From assembly GCA_031256305.1 (NCBI GenBank), contig JAIRQU010000080.1:1-7533 (forward strand): a stretch of 7,533 bases of DNA, written 5' to 3'. Below are positions 5,441 to 7,533 of this stretch, piece by piece. The stretch is from Burkholderiaceae bacterium. GTDB lineage: Bacteria; Pseudomonadota; Gammaproteobacteria; Burkholderiales; Burkholderiaceae_C. The translations under genes were made by a program, and so were the position numbers. How positions within the stretch are numbered: position 1 is the first letter of the stretch; each line of letters opens with the position of its first letter. A model generated the notes under the pieces. The model made no database searches, was not told the origin of the DNA, and saw only the letters and a program-made list of their open reading frames with translations.

Positions 5441-6966
5441 CAAGCCAACCCGCGTCAGCGCTCAAACTGCACGCCAGCGACGATGTATTGATTGCGCGCA
5501 ACCCCATCGCCGCGGGCACGGTTCTGGCCGATTTTGGCGGCCTGGTCGCGGCGGGCGATATTCCGGCGGCGCACAAGATCGCCTGCCGCGCCATTGCGCC
5601 GGGCGCGCCGGTGCGCCGCTACGGGCAGATCATCGGCTTTGCCACGTGGCCCATCCGCGCCGGCGAGCATGTGCATGTGCACAACCTGGCTATCGGTGCG
5701 TTCGAGCGCGACTATGCGTTCGGCCAGGATGTCAAGCCGCTTGTTCCCGCGCCGGAGCAGATCGCGTTCAACGGCTTTTTGCGCGCCAATGGCCGGGGCG
5801 CCACGCGCAATTGCATCGGCGTCATCAGCACCGTCAACTGTTCGGCCACGGTGGTCAAGCAGGTCGCGCGGCACTTCAGCGCCCCTGGCGCGCTGGACGC
5901 TTACCCCAATGTCGATGGTGTGGTACCGGTCACGCACAGCTTCGGCTGTTGCATCGACCATCACGGCGAGGCCATCGCGCAACTGCGCCGCACTCTTGGC
6001 GGCTACATCAAGCATCCGAATTTCGCGGGCGTGGTGGTTATCGGCCTGGGCTGCGAGACCAATCAGATGAATGCGCTGCTGCTGGCCGAAGGCGTTGAGC
6101 CGGGCGCCCTGTGCGTGCCCCTGGTCATGCAGGAGCTGGGCGGTACGCAAAAGACCGTGGCCGCCGCCATCGCCGCCATTGAGCGGATGTTGCCCAGCGC
6201 CAACCAGGCGGCGCGCCAGCCGCTGCCGGTTTCGCATTTGACCGTCGCGCTGCAATGCGGCGGATCGGACGGCTATTCGGGCATCACCGCCAATCCGGCG
6301 CTGGGCGCAGCGGTGGACCTGCTGGTACGGCGTGGCGGCACGGCCATTCTGTCGGCAACGCCAGAAATCTACGGCGCCGAGCACCTGCTGACGCGCCGCG
6401 CCATCAATCGTGAAGTGGGCCAAAAGCTCGTCGAGCGCATCCGTTGGTGGGAAAGCTATGCCGAGCGCGAAAAAGGCAGCATCGACAATAACCCCACGCC
6501 GGGCAACAAGGCGGGGGGCTTGACGACGATTCTCGAAAAATCGCTCGGCGCGGTGGCCAAGAGCGGCTCCACGCCGCTGATGGGGGTCTATCGTTACGCC
6601 GAACCCATCGACGCGAAGGGGCTGGTCTTCATGGACGCGCCGGGCTATGACCCGATTGGCGCGACCGGCCAGATCGCCAGCGGCGCCAATCTGGTGGCAT
6701 TTACCACCGGGCGCGGTTCCTGCTTGGGCGCCAGGCCCGCGCCGTCCATCAAGATCGCCACCAATTTGGCGATGTATCAGCGCATGGTTGACGACATGGA
6801 CATCAACTGCGGCGACATCATGGACGGGGCGGCCAGCGTCGAGCAAAAGGGCCGGGAAATCTTTCGCATGATGATCGCGGTTGCTGCGGGCGCTCGCAGC
6901 AAAAGCGAGGCGTTGGGCGTGGGCGATGAGGAGTGCGTGCCCTGGATGATCGGCGCGCAGATGTAG
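5437..6966 (+). CDS. UxaA-family sugar-acid dehydratase (altronate/galactarate dehydratase-like)
   Basis: The 509-residue cytoplasmic protein has the full-length architecture of UxaA and GarD, which remove water from D-altronate or D-galactarate to give 2-keto-3-deoxy acids. An N-terminal SAF domain spans about 10-90 and ends in GEHVHVHN (76-83). The catalytic region contains FGCC (169-172), GLGCETNQ with Cys206, QCGGSDGYSGI with Cys274, NPTPGNKAGG from 352 and TGRGSC with Cys429, all matching family blocks. In several blocks (GEHVH-HN, GLGCE-NQ, GGSDG-SGITANP, GAE-LL) it resembles UxaA more than GarD, but the C-terminus differs from both, so the substrate is unresolved and no symbol is given. 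The start could be ATG 5437, chosen for its ATGA overlap with a micro-ORF and the short lead into the SAF domain, or ATG 5392, which adds 15 residues. A hydroxy-acid permease gene follows 123 bases later on the same strand, suggesting a joint catabolic role. Confidence 0.88.
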   Translation: MTSQPASALKLHASDDVLIARNPIAAGTVLADFGGLVAAGDIPAAHKIACRAIAPGAPVRRYGQIIGFATWPIRAGEHVHVHNLAIGAFERDYAFGQDVKPLVPAPEQIAFNGFLRANGRGATRNCIGVISTVNCSATVVKQVARHFSAPGALDAYPNVDGVVPVTHSFGCCIDHHGEAIAQLRRTLGGYIKHPNFAGVVVIGLGCETNQMNALLLAEGVEPGALCVPLVMQELGGTQKTVAAAIAAIERMLPSANQAARQPLPVSHLTVALQCGGSDGYSGITANPALGAAVDLLVRRGGTAILSATPEIYGAEHLLTRRAINREVGQKLVERIRWWESYAEREKGSIDNNPTPGNKAGGLTTILEKSLGAVAKSGSTPLMGVYRYAEPIDAKGLVFMDAPGYDPIGATGQIASGANLVAFTTGRGSCLGARPAPSIKIATNLAMYQRMVDDMDINCGDIMDGAASVEQKGREIFRMMIAVAAGARSKSEALGVGDEECVPWMIGAQM

Positions 6967-7089
6967 GTCCGGCGAATATTCCGGCGCGGCGCGGACGGCG
7001 CGTCGTGGCGCGGAGAGGCGGGGGCGTTCCGGTAACATGAGCGCCGTCATGGATAGCAGTCCCTTTGCCGGGACAGGGGAGACAACACA
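6967..7089 (+). promoter_or_regulatory. Short gap before the permease, with its ribosome binding site
   Basis: This 123-base stretch is very GC-rich and shows no clear terminator or promoter. AGGGGAG at 7075-7081, eight bases before ATG 7090, is a strong Shine-Dalgarno and fixes the permease start. A small hairpin, GTCCC (7059-7063) with GGGAC (7070-7074), sits directly upstream; its TCCC could also pair with GGGA inside the ribosome site, so it could affect access. Without a visible terminator, read-through from the dehydratase gene is plausible. Confidence 0.45.
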
Positions 7090-7533
7090 ATGAACCCTTC
7101 AATAGCATTGCCCGCGGGAACGCTGTTCGCGCAGCCGCTTATCCCCGTGGGCCACTCGCTGGTTCTATCGTTCTTGGTGGCGGTCATTCCAATTGCGGTG
7201 GCGCTGGTCATGTTGGGCGTACTGCGCCGACCGGCCTGGCAGGCGTCGCTGGCCGGGCTGGCGTGCGGGCTGGTGATTGCCATCGGCGTCTGGGGTATGC
7301 CCGCAGAACTGGCGTTCAACGCCGTTGGCGCGGGCATGGCGCTGGCGCTTATCCCCGTGATGTGGATCGTCTTTGCCGCGTTGCTACTGTTCAATATCGC
7401 GGTCAAGTCGGGGCGCTTTGAGCAGTTCCGTCAATGGATGTTGGAACATCTGCCCGATGACCGGCGTTTGGTGCTGCTGGTGGTGGCGTTCTCGTTTGGC
7501 TGTCTGCTCGAAGGCATATCCGGCTTCGGAACG
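7090..7533 (+). CDS. LctP/LldP-family hydroxy-acid (lactate/glycolate-type) permease, N-terminal part
   Basis: An open frame of 148 codons runs off the right edge with no stop; family members are about 530-570 residues, so roughly a quarter is visible. The protein is an inner-membrane secondary transporter. Hydrophobic segments lie at about 22-45, 51-70 and 78-105, and FSFGCLLEGISGFGT (134-148) matches the conserved FSFG-LEG-GFG block of L-lactate permeases. The basic charged stretch after the third segment is also typical. The start at 7090 is supported by AGGGGAG eight bases upstream. Known relatives carry L-lactate, D-lactate or glycolate; its position after a UxaA-type dehydratase raises the possibility of another hydroxy or sugar acid, which is inference. 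Symbols lctP or lldP would be assignments by family only. Confidence 0.88.
   Translation, partial: MNPSIALPAGTLFAQPLIPVGHSLVLSFLVAVIPIAVALVMLGVLRRPAWQASLAGLACGLVIAIGVWGMPAELAFNAVGAGMALALIPVMWIVFAALLLFNIAVKSGRFEQFRQWMLEHLPDDRRLVLLVVAFSFGCLLEGISGFGT

Noticed and set aside
5166..5594. A 142-codon minus-strand frame whose end contains the Trp cluster, taken as a full gene
   Set aside because: Its upstream part overlaps the dehydratase gene antisense and resembles no protein. Only the part downstream of the predicted promoter makes sense, as a leader peptide.
6967..7010. Terminator after the dehydratase (CCGG repeats around GAATATTC)
   Set aside because: The possible stems are only four to five bases and no T run follows, so I do not call a terminator.
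5455..7050. A 531-codon open frame on the minus strand, antisense to the dehydratase
   Set aside because: Same reasoning: a shadow frame with no recognisable domains opposite a gene with many conserved motifs.

Overview
The window reads as chromosomal DNA from a GC-rich Gram-negative bacterium, most likely a beta-proteobacterium of the Burkholderiales (Alcaligenaceae-like). This rests on the LolC/E N-terminus, the style of TrpE and TrpG, and evenly GC-biased third codon positions throughout. It is inferred from remembered protein families, not from a search. I see no mobile element, CRISPR array, rRNA or tRNA, and base composition looks uniform, so nothing here looks recently acquired.

Layout: (1) 1-1192, minus: all but the last few residues of a LolC/LolE-type lipoprotein-releasing permease, which runs off the left edge. 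(2) 1193-1374: divergent intergenic region with an AT-rich promoter-like island and, on the lysP side, an A/C-rich leader with no Shine-Dalgarno. (3) 1375-2889, plus: lysP, a lysine permease very close to the enteric protein. (4) 2890-2994: convergent gap with an interrupted hairpin. (5) 2995-5060, minus: trpG and trpE in the order trpE-trpG, 14 bases apart. They make the two subunits of anthranilate synthase, the first committed step to tryptophan. (6) 5061-5436: a 376-base divergent intergenic region. On the minus strand it contains what looks like a complete trp attenuator: a sigma70-like promoter, a short reading frame ending in a Trp-Arg-Trp-Trp cluster, and three mutually exclusive hairpins, the last followed by a U-rich tract just before trpE. 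On the plus strand an 11-codon micro-ORF with a good ribosome site overlaps the next start codon. (7) 5437-6966, plus: a full-length UxaA-family sugar-acid dehydratase (SAF domain plus catalytic region). (8) 7090-7533, plus: the N-terminal third of an LctP/LldP-type hydroxy-acid permease, which runs off the right edge.

How the genes work together: the trpEG pair is a two-gene unit with its own predicted leader control. It is not followed by trpD and trpC, the order I would expect in this group. The dehydratase and permease are co-directional and may form an uptake-and-dehydration module for a hydroxy or sugar acid. lysP and the Lol permease are single-purpose neighbours on divergent transcripts.

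The strongest finding is the trp attenuator, because hairpin pairing, Trp codon position and leader stop codon fit the classical stalling geometry. Its weak points are the absence of an ATG or clear ribosome site for the leader peptide and an imperfect U-tract.
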